A stretch of 8,424 bases of DNA from an uncultured Bacteroidota bacterium (GTDB lineage Bacteria > Bacteroidota > Bacteroidia > B-17B0 > Aurantibacillaceae): assembly GCA_903923915.1 (NCBI GenBank), contig CAIXZI010000405.1:1-8424 (forward strand). The letters are read 5' to 3'. Under the pieces are notes generated by a model, which was not told the DNA's origin, ran no database searches, and saw nothing but the letters and a program-made list of their open reading frames with translations. Made by a program: the position numbers and the translations under genes. Shown here piece after piece: positions 1 to 4,988 of this stretch. Numbering within the stretch: position 1 is the stretch's first letter; each line of letters begins with the position of its first letter.

Positions 1-498
1 GGTGCCCATTATCTGTCCACCACCCTCAACAGTTATCCAGGTTTCCCCCGGTTTATGTGGCAACTGTATTAACTTGCTTCGGTAACTTGGGTTTTCATGG
101 TTGGCATCGAAGTCAATATCTTTCCGCTTTAATCCAACGATACCAATAGTGGAATCACGGCTAAACACTTCTTCCATTTCATCAACCCATCCGTTTTGGT
201 GTATCACCACGTCATTATCCAGCTTAACGCAAAATTCCTGTGGATTACGCATCCTAAGACCCATATTTATACCCTTTGCTGTACCAATGTTTTTAGATAA
301 TGTTATCAGCGTCCATTCGGGTAGCTTATGGTTTTTTAAAAGCGCCTTTGTTTCTACACAACTATTGTTATCAACGATTATCAACCTGTGTTTACTCCAA
401 TCTACCGTAAACAATAAACTTTCGAGTGTCCGTCGGGTATATTCGGTTCTACCGTTTTCTTCGGTATCGTAGCAACACATGATAATAACTGAACTCAT
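1..498 (-). CDS. Family 2 glycosyltransferase, N-terminal part (runs off left edge)
   Basis: The reading frame is open from an ATG at 498 to the window edge, 166 codons with no stop. The translation has a GT-A fold pattern: an N-terminal beta strand (SSVIIMCCY), IIVDNNS at residues 40-46, the N-x-G-x-x-x-G-x-N-x-G stretch at 70-80, and a DND (DXD-like) nucleotide-sugar and metal site at 94-96 within VKLDNDVVI. A GGG near residue 160 fits the start of the acceptor side. These enzymes transfer a sugar from a nucleotide-sugar to an acceptor, which cannot be told here. The ATG overlaps the stop of the upstream XRE gene (ATGA), so the two are probably co-transcribed and translationally coupled. 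In a phage it could modify host envelope glycans, phage DNA or a virion protein. Family call is firm; substrate unknown. Confidence 0.85.
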   Translation of the reverse strand, partial: MSSVIIMCCYDTEENGRTEYTRRTLESLLFTVDWSKHRLIIVDNNSCVETKALLKNHKLPEWTLITLSKNIGTAKGINMGLRMRNPQEFCVKLDNDVVIHQNGWVDEMEEVFSRDSTIGIVGLKRKDIDFDANHENPSYRSKLIQLPHKPGETWITVEGGGQIMGT

Positions 499-701
499 AT
501 CTCAAAAGTAATATTTAAAGCAAATTGTAAAGCCCTGATCGTATGGGTAGAGGCATTATACGCCTTGTTCTTCTCCAATTGGCTAATGGTAAACACCGAT
601 ACCCGTGAACGCTCCCACAATTCAACCTGCGTCAGCCCGGCCTCCATCCTTGCCGCTTTCAGCTGGTCGCCTATGGTTAGTTTGACTTTAATATCTTCCA
701 T
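495..701 (-). CDS. Small XRE-family helix-turn-helix regulator
   Basis: A 68-aa protein consisting almost wholly of one HTH_3/XRE domain, residues about 9-65: GDQLKAARMEAGLTQVEL, then the recognition helix region VSVFTISQLEKNK, then a closing helix. XRE proteins bind operator DNA as dimers; cI- and Cro-type phage repressors belong here. This one has no C-terminal dimerisation or RecA-cleavage domain, so it resembles Cro-like or antitoxin-like single-domain regulators more than full cI. It starts with ATG at 701 and its stop overlaps the glycosyltransferase start by four bases. A promoter matching the Bacteroidota consensus lies so close to the ATG that the mRNA is predicted to be leaderless. 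It diverges from the plus-strand gene at 798, and the shared 96-bp gap is the natural place for its operator. Confidence 0.88.
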   Translation of the reverse strand: MEDIKVKLTIGDQLKAARMEAGLTQVELWERSRVSVFTISQLEKNKAYNASTHTIRALQFALNITFEI

Positions 702-705
702 TCCG

Positions 706-737
706 CAAACGTAAACAGAATAATCTACATAGCAAAA
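706..737 (-). promoter_or_regulatory. Promoter of the XRE gene, predicted leaderless
   Basis: On the minus strand a -33 box TTTTG (737-733) is followed after 19 bases by TACGTTTG (713-706), a full match to the Bacteroidota -7 consensus TAnnTTTG. Only four bases (CGGA) separate it from the ATG at 701, so the expected start of transcription falls on or next to the start codon. The boxes are seen; the start site is inferred. Confidence 0.65.
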
Positions 738-741
738 TATA

Positions 742-774
742 TTTACACTTTTCTATCAACACCCCCTACCTTTA
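742..774 (+). promoter_or_regulatory. Possible promoter of the plus-strand orphan gene
   Basis: TACCTTTA at 767-774 matches TAnnTTTG except for the last base, and TTTA at 742-745 lies 21 bases upstream in the place of the -33 TTTG box. Transcription would start near 778, giving a leader of about 20 bases that is A-rich just before the ATG at 798. It overlaps the upstream part of the divergent XRE promoter region, so one regulator could act on both. Confidence 0.4.
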
Positions 775-797
775 CCATACACATAAAAAAAATAATC

Positions 798-1109
798 ATG
801 GCAGCATTAGCAGGTTCTCAACAAGTACACCTTGCGGCAACGGTATTCGGCGAAAAAATCGCAAGTCTTTCCCAATCTCCGTTTCCCCCTTGTGGCGCAA
901 TTACCGCCGCAAACCCATTTCCTCAATCTCCGTCACCGGTCTACACCCTGTTGGCGCAAAACATCGTAGGTGGACCCTATCCCTATACACCAGGTACATA
1001 CCTCAAAGCGGGTTGCGCCATTGATGTAGCTTATCAGGTAGGGCAAACCAAACAACAAAGCACTATTTACGTAACCGAATCTTATGCTACAATAATTGCC
1101 GGTTGGTAA
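798..1109 (+). CDS. Orphan 103-aa protein of unknown function (moron-like)
   Basis: I do not recognise the family. It is the only convincing plus-strand gene in the window. Support: ATG after an A-rich leader, a plausible promoter upstream, and a rho-independent terminator starting 17 bases after the stop. The 103-aa product is rich in Ala, Pro, Thr, Gln and Tyr, has no obvious signal peptide or membrane helix, and carries a rough internal repeat (SQSPFPP near residue 25, PQSPSPV near 42). Two cysteines are present (about 32 and 73). Base composition differs from its surroundings: 841-1080 has 119 G+C in 240 bases (about 50%), against far less in the operon. A separate promoter and terminator, opposite orientation and foreign composition fit a phage moron gene, which may be expressed in the lysogen. 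Function is open. Confidence 0.65.
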   Translation: MAALAGSQQVHLAATVFGEKIASLSQSPFPPCGAITAANPFPQSPSPVYTLLAQNIVGGPYPYTPGTYLKAGCAIDVAYQVGQTKQQSTIYVTESYATIIAGW

Positions 1110-1125
1110 CAGTAAAAAACAAAAG

Positions 1126-1161
1126 AAAAAGCTCCTGTCTGATCCGATGGGGGCTTTTTTT
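1126..1161. terminator. Bidirectional rho-independent terminator
   Basis: The arms AAAAAGCTCC (1126-1135) and GGGGCTTTTT (1150-1159) pair over ten bases with one G-T wobble around a 14-base loop, followed by T's to 1161. Read on the minus strand, the same stem ends in a T-rich run (TTTTTCTTTTGTTTTTT). It therefore can end both the plus-strand gene at 798-1109 and the long minus-strand operon whose last gene stops at 1160. Confidence 0.8.
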
Positions 1162-1333
1162 ATTTCATTTGATCCCGATTCAACCATTTTTCTATCTTGT
1201 CGGCATTAGTTAAAAGGTCGTCAATGGTGGCGTTTATAATGGTTGCCGCGGCCTGTAAAGCCAATTGACGGTGATAATGCTTATCATCCACTATCTGTAA
1301 TTGGGGTTGTTGACTTGTTATTGTTTCGTCCAT
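1160..1333 (-). CDS. 57-aa hypothetical protein, last gene of the operon
   Basis: ATG at 1333, TAA at 1162-1160, 57 residues. The product is mostly helical by appearance: a Gln-rich start (SQQPQLQ), HRQLALQAAATIINATIDDLL in the middle and an Asp/Lys-rich end. No known family is recognised. It lies 75 bases downstream of the 117-aa gene on the same strand, and its stop codon overlaps the right arm of the bidirectional terminator, which makes it the natural end of the transcript. A clean ATG-to-stop frame directly abutting the terminator is the main support. It could be an independent small gene rather than part of the operon, but no promoter is seen in the gap. Confidence 0.6.
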   Translation of the reverse strand: MDETITSQQPQLQIVDDKHYHRQLALQAAATIINATIDDLLTNADKIEKWLNRDQMK

Positions 1334-1408
1334 AGACCTACTTTTTATGACCTGTGATTAATTATTATCCAAAAGACGATACACAATACCAAAAATGTTT
1401 AAAGTGGC

Positions 1409-1762
1409 TTATAATTGATGTAATGCGGTCAAATTATTAGCAATATCTTTTATCTCATCAATAGGCATCCCCGCTAATAAATCCACAACGCTCCATATTG
1501 CTGCGGAATATTCATCATAAAAATCTTCATTAGCCACTTGAATAATTAAGCGACCTGATTTTTTCAGGTGTTGCTCTATTTGCTGACAATCCTGACCTAT
1601 GCGACGGGCGAAATTATTAATGTTGGCAATTTTAAAATCGGTGTCAACAATGTGCTGCTGGTTTTCTATTTGCAACATTCTTGACATAATCGCCATTCGT
1701 TGTAGCGAAAGTTGAATTTGGAGTGCCTGGTGTTCGGTGGTTATTGGTTTAGTGGTTTTCAT
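1409..1762 (-). CDS. 117-aa hypothetical phage protein
   Basis: The product is predominantly helical and Gln-rich (HQALQIQLSLQRMAIMSRMLQIENQQ near residues 12-37 has coiled-coil-like spacing), with an acidic, hydrophobic C-terminal half. No catalytic motif, signal peptide or membrane segment is visible and I recognise no family. The ATG at 1762 overlaps the stop of the upstream 69-aa gene by four bases (ATGA), strong evidence for translational coupling and for this start. It is in the distal part of the replication operon, where phages carry host-interaction or accessory genes. Confidence 0.7.
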   Translation of the reverse strand: MKTTKPITTEHQALQIQLSLQRMAIMSRMLQIENQQHIVDTDFKIANINNFARRIGQDCQQIEQHLKKSGRLIIQVANEDFYDEYSAAIWSVVDLLAGMPIDEIKDIANNLTALHQL

Positions 1763-1968
1763 AATATTCGTTTTAAGTAAGCGTAATCATTAGACATTTC
1801 ATGTGTTTCCGGGTTTCCATCGATAAAAGTTTTACATAAATCGGTAAAAAGTTTCGGATCTTTCTTAGCCACATCAGCGACTTCAATCATTTGCCCCGGC
1901 TTCATGGCTTCAAAAATGGCAAACCACTTTTTTATCGTCTTGCTTAAAATTAGGTCTTCGGCGGTCAT
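1759..1968 (-). CDS. 69-aa hypothetical protein
   Basis: A short helical protein. ATG at 1968 lies one base past the stop of the MazG-like gene, and its own stop overlaps the next start (ATGA), so it is part of a tightly coupled series. Residues 20-55 (MKPGQMIEVADVAKKDPKLFTDLCKTFIDGN) have the rhythm of a small winged-helix or helical domain, but this is too weak to name. It has no cysteine pair, membrane helix or known enzymatic motif. Function unknown. Confidence 0.7.
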   Translation of the reverse strand: MTAEDLILSKTIKKWFAIFEAMKPGQMIEVADVAKKDPKLFTDLCKTFIDGNPETHEMSNDYAYLKRIL

Positions 1969-1969
1969 G

Positions 1970-2347
1970 TTAAATTAAATTACCCGGTATTGGTGATAAA
2001 ACATTTTGTGGTTTACTAAAATGTTTTGACCGTATCTTGTCAATTTTTGTCAAAATTCGTTCGTATTCATCATTTGCCGCATCTTCAAGGCATAGGTCTG
2101 CGGCACCACATAGGGCGGCGAGAGTTACCATTGTTCCACCAACCTCCTGATGCGGTTCTCCAAATGGTCTATTAAAAACATATTCCACCAATTCCAAAAC
2201 CTGTTCTTTGGTAATACCCAATGATTGCACAAGTTCAAGGCTTTCTTCGGTAAACCTAAAACAACGCTCTGTTTTATCACGGGCTATTTCTTCACCGAAA
2301 CATTTAATTAGCCAATTTTCTACTTTTTGTTGATATTTCATAATCAT
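1970..2347 (-). CDS. MazG-like (DUF550-type) phage protein
   Basis: The 125-aa product fits a phage family related to MazG nucleoside triphosphate pyrophosphohydrolases: NWLIKCFGEEIARDKTERCFRF, then EESLELVQSLG, then VEYVFNRPFGEPHQEVGGTMVTLAALC, then a helical tail. MazG enzymes hydrolyse (d)NTPs to the monophosphate plus pyrophosphate using EExxE and ExxD motifs that bind magnesium. Here EESLE is at residues 34-38, but the second motif reads EVGG (68-71), with Gly where Asp is expected. As I recall, the Gly is common in this phage subfamily, so activity should not be assumed. Phage MazG proteins are thought to adjust nucleotide or alarmone pools in infection. The ATG at 2347 is used; an in-frame ATG two codons later is possible. 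Confidence 0.8.
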   Translation of the reverse strand: MIMKYQQKVENWLIKCFGEEIARDKTERCFRFTEESLELVQSLGITKEQVLELVEYVFNRPFGEPHQEVGGTMVTLAALCGAADLCLEDAANDEYERILTKIDKIRSKHFSKPQNVLSPIPGNLI

Positions 2348-2384
2348 TCTGTTTTAAATTGTTGTTGTTTTGAGGGTTAAAAGG

Positions 2385-2789
2385 TTAAAAGGTTTCCGAT
2401 TTGGCAATATTTTCTAATTGTTGTTTAAGTTTTGAGTTTTCTAACTGTAAAACTTTCATCCTGCCATTAAGCTCCATGTTGGTCAACTGCATGGTATTTA
2501 AATCGCCCGTAAGCCTATTTAGTGACACGACACAACCATATATCTCAAAAAGTCTTTTCGCCGCAGTAGCGGCTTTATTTGACGTTCCTTTAGCCTTTAT
2601 GTGGTCAGCCAATTCAATCTGCATCTGCAAAACGATTTGAACAGCCTGCATACTCTTTACCGCGGGGGTGAGGCTATCTACCAAATCATTAGACATCATA
2701 TCCAGTTCTGTATCGTAGAACTCCATTAATTTTTCTACGGTTACCTTTCCGGGCGAACTAAATGGATAATTATTTTTATAGTTTGCCAT
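2385..2789 (-). CDS. 134-aa coiled-coil hypothetical protein
   Basis: No family is recognised. Residues about 45-75 are helical (SMQAVQIVLQMQIELADHI), and about 98-130 form a likely leucine-zipper-type coiled coil (MQLTNMELNGRMKVLQLENSKLKQQLENIA), which suggests a dimer or oligomer. It begins with ATG at 2789, two bases after the helicase stop, so it is probably translated from the same mRNA right after the helicase and may be a partner of the replication proteins. That role is inference from position only. Its stop lies in a short tandem repeat of GGTTAAAA (2375-2390). Confidence 0.7.
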   Translation of the reverse strand: MANYKNNYPFSSPGKVTVEKLMEFYDTELDMMSNDLVDSLTPAVKSMQAVQIVLQMQIELADHIKAKGTSNKAATAAKRLFEIYGCVVSLNRLTGDLNTMQLTNMELNGRMKVLQLENSKLKQQLENIAKSETF

Positions 2790-2791
2790 TG

Positions 2792-3826
2792 TTAAAACAA
2801 TTCTTCATCGCTACTAATCGGTTCATATCTCGCCTGTGCCATTAATGCCTGGTGATTAAGTCCGCTATCGGCAATTTTTTGTTGGTTTTCTTCTTTTTCA
2901 TGTTCAAATGCATAAAAGTTATTTTCTCCTATTTTTTCGTAATACCTGTTCACTTTCCAATCAAAATATAAAGAGCAGCTTCCTTTTTTTCCTGAACCCT
3001 TTGGCTTAGATTTAAGGCTTAAAACAATAGCCTCATTTTTATCAAACGGCAATCCGCGCTTCGGGTCTATCGCGCCTTCCTCTGGTCTCCAAATGCCAAG
3101 TACATTAAATGCCCTGCGACTCCATACCTGTCCACCTGCAAAACTTTGTAGAGTGGGTATTGCTGTACAGTAAACCTCTTTTCCTATAACAGATTTAAGC
3201 GCAATAGCTGGCATATCTTTAGCGTGAGTAACTATGAAGTTATGGCGCTTATTTTTTTTTGCATCCTGCCTAACCCGCTTTAATGCCCATGCCAAATATT
3301 TATCTTCCCTGCCACCAAAGTCATTTAGGTTTTCCGTAAGGTCATTCCACGGATCAATAGAAGTTGTGTTAAGCCTTATTTTGTGGTCTTTCTCCAATTT
3401 TTCACAATCTTCATAGAAAGTGTCGATGGTATAGTCCTGTTCGTCATTATCCATTGGAAAAAACCATTGCGATAATTCAGCTATTGCGTTATAAATTTGT
3501 TGGGCGTTTGGCGAAAATGGGTTTGATTTAAAAAACGGTCTGCGTAGATATTTAGAAACCAATTCCGCTATAACATCTTCCATACCGCCAATTTCAGGGG
3601 ATAATAAAGCATGTTTCCATCCCCTACTTTCGGTCATGTTAAAAAGCATTTCCAAATGTATTTCTGTTTTGCCGGCCCCAGGAAAACCAAGTATATATGT
3701 GCTATATCCTGTTTTTAGGGTGATAAGTTCATCTAAGCACTTAAAACCAACGTTAAAACCCTTTTCGGTTCCGTTCTCATGGTGGTTAACTACCATATCC
3801 GCATAATCTGTAAGTCTTTTAATCAT
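2792..3826 (-). CDS. RecA-fold replicative helicase (DnaB/Twinkle-like ATPase)
   Basis: A 344-aa ATPase with the core of the DnaB / T7 gp4 / Twinkle helicase family: Walker A GFPGAGKT at 47-54, SPEIG at 76-80 with the likely catalytic Glu78, Walker B SIDPWNDL at 156-163 (Asp158), IVTHAKD at 198-204 (sensor His201), and SFAGGQVWSRRAFNVLGIWRPE around 229-249 with a possible arginine finger region. It lacks a TOPRIM primase domain and the DnaB N-terminal domain, so it is a helicase-only form that would need a partner for loading and priming. The frame is open further upstream to a TTG at 3859, but ATG at 3826 is preferred: it follows the DUF4373 stop by one base (TAGcATG), like the other genes here. 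It would unwind phage DNA at the fork. Confidence 0.85.
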   Translation of the reverse strand: MIKRLTDYADMVVNHHENGTEKGFNVGFKCLDELITLKTGYSTYILGFPGAGKTEIHLEMLFNMTESRGWKHALLSPEIGGMEDVIAELVSKYLRRPFFKSNPFSPNAQQIYNAIAELSQWFFPMDNDEQDYTIDTFYEDCEKLEKDHKIRLNTTSIDPWNDLTENLNDFGGREDKYLAWALKRVRQDAKKNKRHNFIVTHAKDMPAIALKSVIGKEVYCTAIPTLQSFAGGQVWSRRAFNVLGIWRPEEGAIDPKRGLPFDKNEAIVLSLKSKPKGSGKKGSCSLYFDWKVNRYYEKIGENNFYAFEHEKEENQQKIADSGLNHQALMAQARYEPISSDEELF

Positions 3827-3827
3827 G

Positions 3828-4493
3828 CTAATAAAGTGAGGGGTTATTACTCTCGTCAACTACCTTTTTGCCATTATAAACATTAGACGATCCACCACTC
3901 CAATCAAGTGAATTTCTTGCAGCAGCTTTCCAGTCTTTCATTTTGTTTTTACCAACCATCCATCCGTTTGCTGAATAATGATTAATAAACTTTTGCATTT
4001 TTTCAGGCCTGTTTAACTCTTTAAAATAATCTTCAATTTCTTTGTTTGATGGAATTATAAACTTATATACTTTATTTACTTTACTTTCCTTTATAGCATT
4101 GCCATCGCTTTCATCTCGCAATGCGTTTGCATTGTTTTTTGATGCGTTCGCATTATTCCAACGTGTTTTTGCGCTTAAACGAGCCTTTTCTGATTTTTCC
4201 TCGCGTTCAAAAATTCTCCTGTTTACACTATCAGACCAAAACATATTACCATCATTGTTGAATAAACCGAAGTCATTAACCAATGATTTTATGCAACTAT
4301 CATTGGTTCGCAATGCGAACGCATAACTTTCGCATTCGGAGATTAAAAGTTTGCCGCCTTCCTCAAAAAGCATCTCAACTAAATCCCAATAAACACCCTT
4401 ACCCTCTTGCCCGAGCTTCATTAAGACCTTTTGTAATTTAGGGTCGTTCCTTGCCCCGTAGTCATGACTAAAATAGAATGCTTCCTTAGCCAT
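3828..4493 (-). CDS. DUF4373 (Lin1244/Lin1753-like) replication protein
   Basis: The 221-aa product begins AKEAFYFSHDYGARNDPKL, then LGQEGKGVYWDLVEMLFEEGG, then the winged-helix-like part to about residue 95 (NRRIFEREEKSEKARLSAKTRW). This is the DUF4373 / Lin1244-Lin1753 N-terminal domain of phage replication (DnaD-like, primosome-type) proteins. An Asn/Ala-rich linker follows (about 112-130), then a C-terminal segment ending HYSANGWMVGKNKMKDWKAAARNSLDW, typical of phage replisome proteins. It likely binds the origin and recruits the helicase encoded one base downstream. An in-frame ATG exists at 4568, but it lies inside the 74-aa gene; ATG at 4493 is one base after that gene's stop and begins exactly at the domain. 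The DNA encoding the linker and residues 54-63 carries inverted repeats that may be the origin. Confidence 0.82.
   Translation of the reverse strand: MAKEAFYFSHDYGARNDPKLQKVLMKLGQEGKGVYWDLVEMLFEEGGKLLISECESYAFALRTNDSCIKSLVNDFGLFNNDGNMFWSDSVNRRIFEREEKSEKARLSAKTRWNNANASKNNANALRDESDGNAIKESKVNKVYKFIIPSNKEIEDYFKELNRPEKMQKFINHYSANGWMVGKNKMKDWKAAARNSLDWSGGSSNVYNGKKVVDESNNPSLY
4021..4095. other. AT-rich tract (candidate DNA-unwinding element)
   Basis: Within the DUF4373 gene, 4021-4095 has 13 G+C in 75 bases (17%), with long T/A runs. It directly adjoins the inverted-repeat cluster beginning at 4116. Origins of the lambda type combine initiator repeats with such an AT-rich tract. The composition is seen; the role is inferred, and the tract also simply encodes a Lys/Ile/Tyr-rich stretch. 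Confidence 0.35.
4116..4337. repeat. Iteron-like TGCG inverted-repeat cluster inside the DUF4373 gene
   Basis: Several related inverted repeats occur in about 220 bases: CAATGC-GTTT-GCATTG (4119-4134), ATGCG-TT-CGCAT (4142-4153), GTTCGC-AAT-GCGAAC (4306-4320) and ATGCG-AA-CGCAT (4313-4324), plus TTCGCATT (4329-4336). TCGCAATGCG is an exact 10-base direct repeat (4116-4125 and 4308-4317). Two copies encode Asn-Ala repeats in the linker, but the copy near 4313 encodes Tyr-Ala-Phe-Ala, so the DNA motif is kept although the protein sequence differs. Candidate origin or initiator-binding sites; not proven. Confidence 0.45.
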
Positions 4494-4494
4494 C

Positions 4495-4719
4495 TTAATT
4501 ACTAACTTGACCTGAATAATTGGGTTGTGTATTAGTTTCTTCTTTATACTTTTCCAGTATAATAGCATCTAAGTCGTCTATAATTACTTTAAATTTTTTG
4601 TATTCGGGGCTATCGTATTTAAACTCTTGTCCCAGAACTTTCATGGCTAACCTATCATAGTATTTTAGTAATTTAAGGAGAGTATCAAAACCCTGTTCTT
4701 GAAGTTGTGAGTTAATCAT
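4495..4719 (-). CDS. 74-aa hypothetical protein upstream of the replication protein
   Basis: ATG at 4719, TAA one base before the DUF4373 start. The product is helical and charged (LLKLLKYYDRLAMKVLGQEF, then YKKFKVIIDDLDAIILEKYKEE) with a polar tail. No domain is recognised. Small basic/acidic helical proteins in this position can be replication accessory proteins or DNA-binding factors, but nothing here proves that. The 54-base gap to the upstream HTH gene holds one copy of ATTGTACA (4733-4740), also present in that gene's promoter, so transcription of this gene may be under the same control. Confidence 0.72.
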   Translation of the reverse strand: MINSQLQEQGFDTLLKLLKYYDRLAMKVLGQEFKYDSPEYKKFKVIIDDLDAIILEKYKEETNTQPNYSGQVSN

Positions 4720-4768
4720 AAGTTATAATTTAATTGTACAGTGTAACAAAGTATAAAGCCAACAAAAC

Positions 4769-4798
4769 GGGCACTAATCCAACAAGATTAAGGTGCCC
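4769..4798. repeat. Stem-loop at the end of the 59-aa HTH gene
   Basis: GGGCAC (4769-4774) pairs with GTGCCC (4793-4798) and TAATC (4775-4779) with GATTA (4786-4790), with a six-base loop and a two-base bulge (AG, 4791-4792). On the minus strand it overlaps the stop codon of the HTH gene and is followed by CGTTTTGTTGG, a weak T-rich run. It may be an attenuator, a leaky terminator between the regulator and the replication genes, or an RNA processing site. Confidence 0.5.
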
Positions 4799-4953
4799 CC
4801 AATAATATCAACCGTATTAAGTTTTTTTGCTTTTACAAGATCATTTACCCGTTGACGGATTAAATTGTTACGCCGGGCATACTCTGCCTGGGTAATCAGT
4901 TTGGTTCGGTCAACCTTTAATGGAGGAGGTAATTGTGCTTTGTTTGGTTCCAT
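4774..4953 (-). CDS. 59-aa excisionase/MerR-like winged HTH regulator
   Basis: ATG at 4953, TAG at 4776-4774. Residues 20-59 read ITQAEYARRNNLIRQRVNDL, then VKAKKLNTVDIIGGTLIL: the helix-turn-helix of small MerR/excisionase-like DNA-binding proteins, with the usual pattern (locally helix-forming AEYARR, recognition helix RQRVNDL, then a beta-hairpin wing ending in GG-LIL). The N-terminus is Pro-rich and probably flexible. It heads the replication operon, directly after a strong terminator, and its own promoter region contains two palindromes, so it could be an autoregulating switch or an excision/replication regulator. Both a regulator and an Xis-type role fit; no integrase is in view. Like the XRE gene, it has a -7 box four bases from ATG. 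Confidence 0.7.
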   Translation of the reverse strand: MEPNKAQLPPPLKVDRTKLITQAEYARRNNLIRQRVNDLVKAKKLNTVDIIGGTLILLD

Positions 4954-4954
4954 G

Positions 4955-4980
4955 CCGTAAACTTACGGACATTGTACAAT
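4955..4980. promoter_or_regulatory. Two adjacent palindromes in the HTH promoter (candidate operators)
   Basis: CCGTAA-AC-TTACGG (4955-4968) overlaps the -7 box, and the perfect 10-bp palindrome ATTGTACAAT (4971-4980) lies between the -7 and -33 boxes. Protein bound at either would block RNA polymerase. ATTGTACA recurs at 4733-4740, just upstream of the next gene. The palindromes are seen; the operator role and the link to the 59-aa protein are inferred. Confidence 0.5.
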
Positions 4981-4988
4981 ATCTGCAA
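4958..4988 (-). promoter_or_regulatory. Promoter of the HTH/replication operon, predicted leaderless
   Basis: On the minus strand, CTTG ending at 4986 precedes TAAGTTTA (4965-4958) by 20 bases, a Bacteroidota -33/-7 arrangement with one mismatch in the -7 box. CGGC then leads directly to ATG at 4953. The context TAAGTTTACGGCATG is closely similar to TACGTTTGCGGAATG at the XRE gene, so transcription would also start at or next to the start codon. Confidence 0.55.

Noticed and set aside
101..472. Plus-strand open frame of 123 codons
   Set aside because: It lies opposite the glycosyltransferase, which has clear family motifs; this is its antisense shadow.
933..1187. Minus-strand open frame of 84 codons
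   Set aside because: It runs through the bidirectional terminator and opposes the better supported plus-strand gene at 798-1109 and the 57-aa gene at 1160-1333.
1334..1408. Gap between the 57-aa and 117-aa genes as a promoter site
   Set aside because: No TAnnTTTG-type box in the right orientation and spacing was found.
2375..2392. Tandem GGTTAAAA repeat near the end of the coiled-coil gene
   Set aside because: Only two copies in AT-rich sequence; too short to claim a function.
3827..3859. Longer start of the helicase at TTG 3859
   Set aside because: It would overlap the DUF4373 gene by 32 bases; the ATG at 3826 gives the one-base gap typical of this operon.
4494..4568. Longer start of the DUF4373 gene at ATG 4568
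   Set aside because: The extra 25 residues (MLLYWKSIKKKL...) lie inside the 74-aa gene, while ATG at 4493 begins exactly at the conserved domain.
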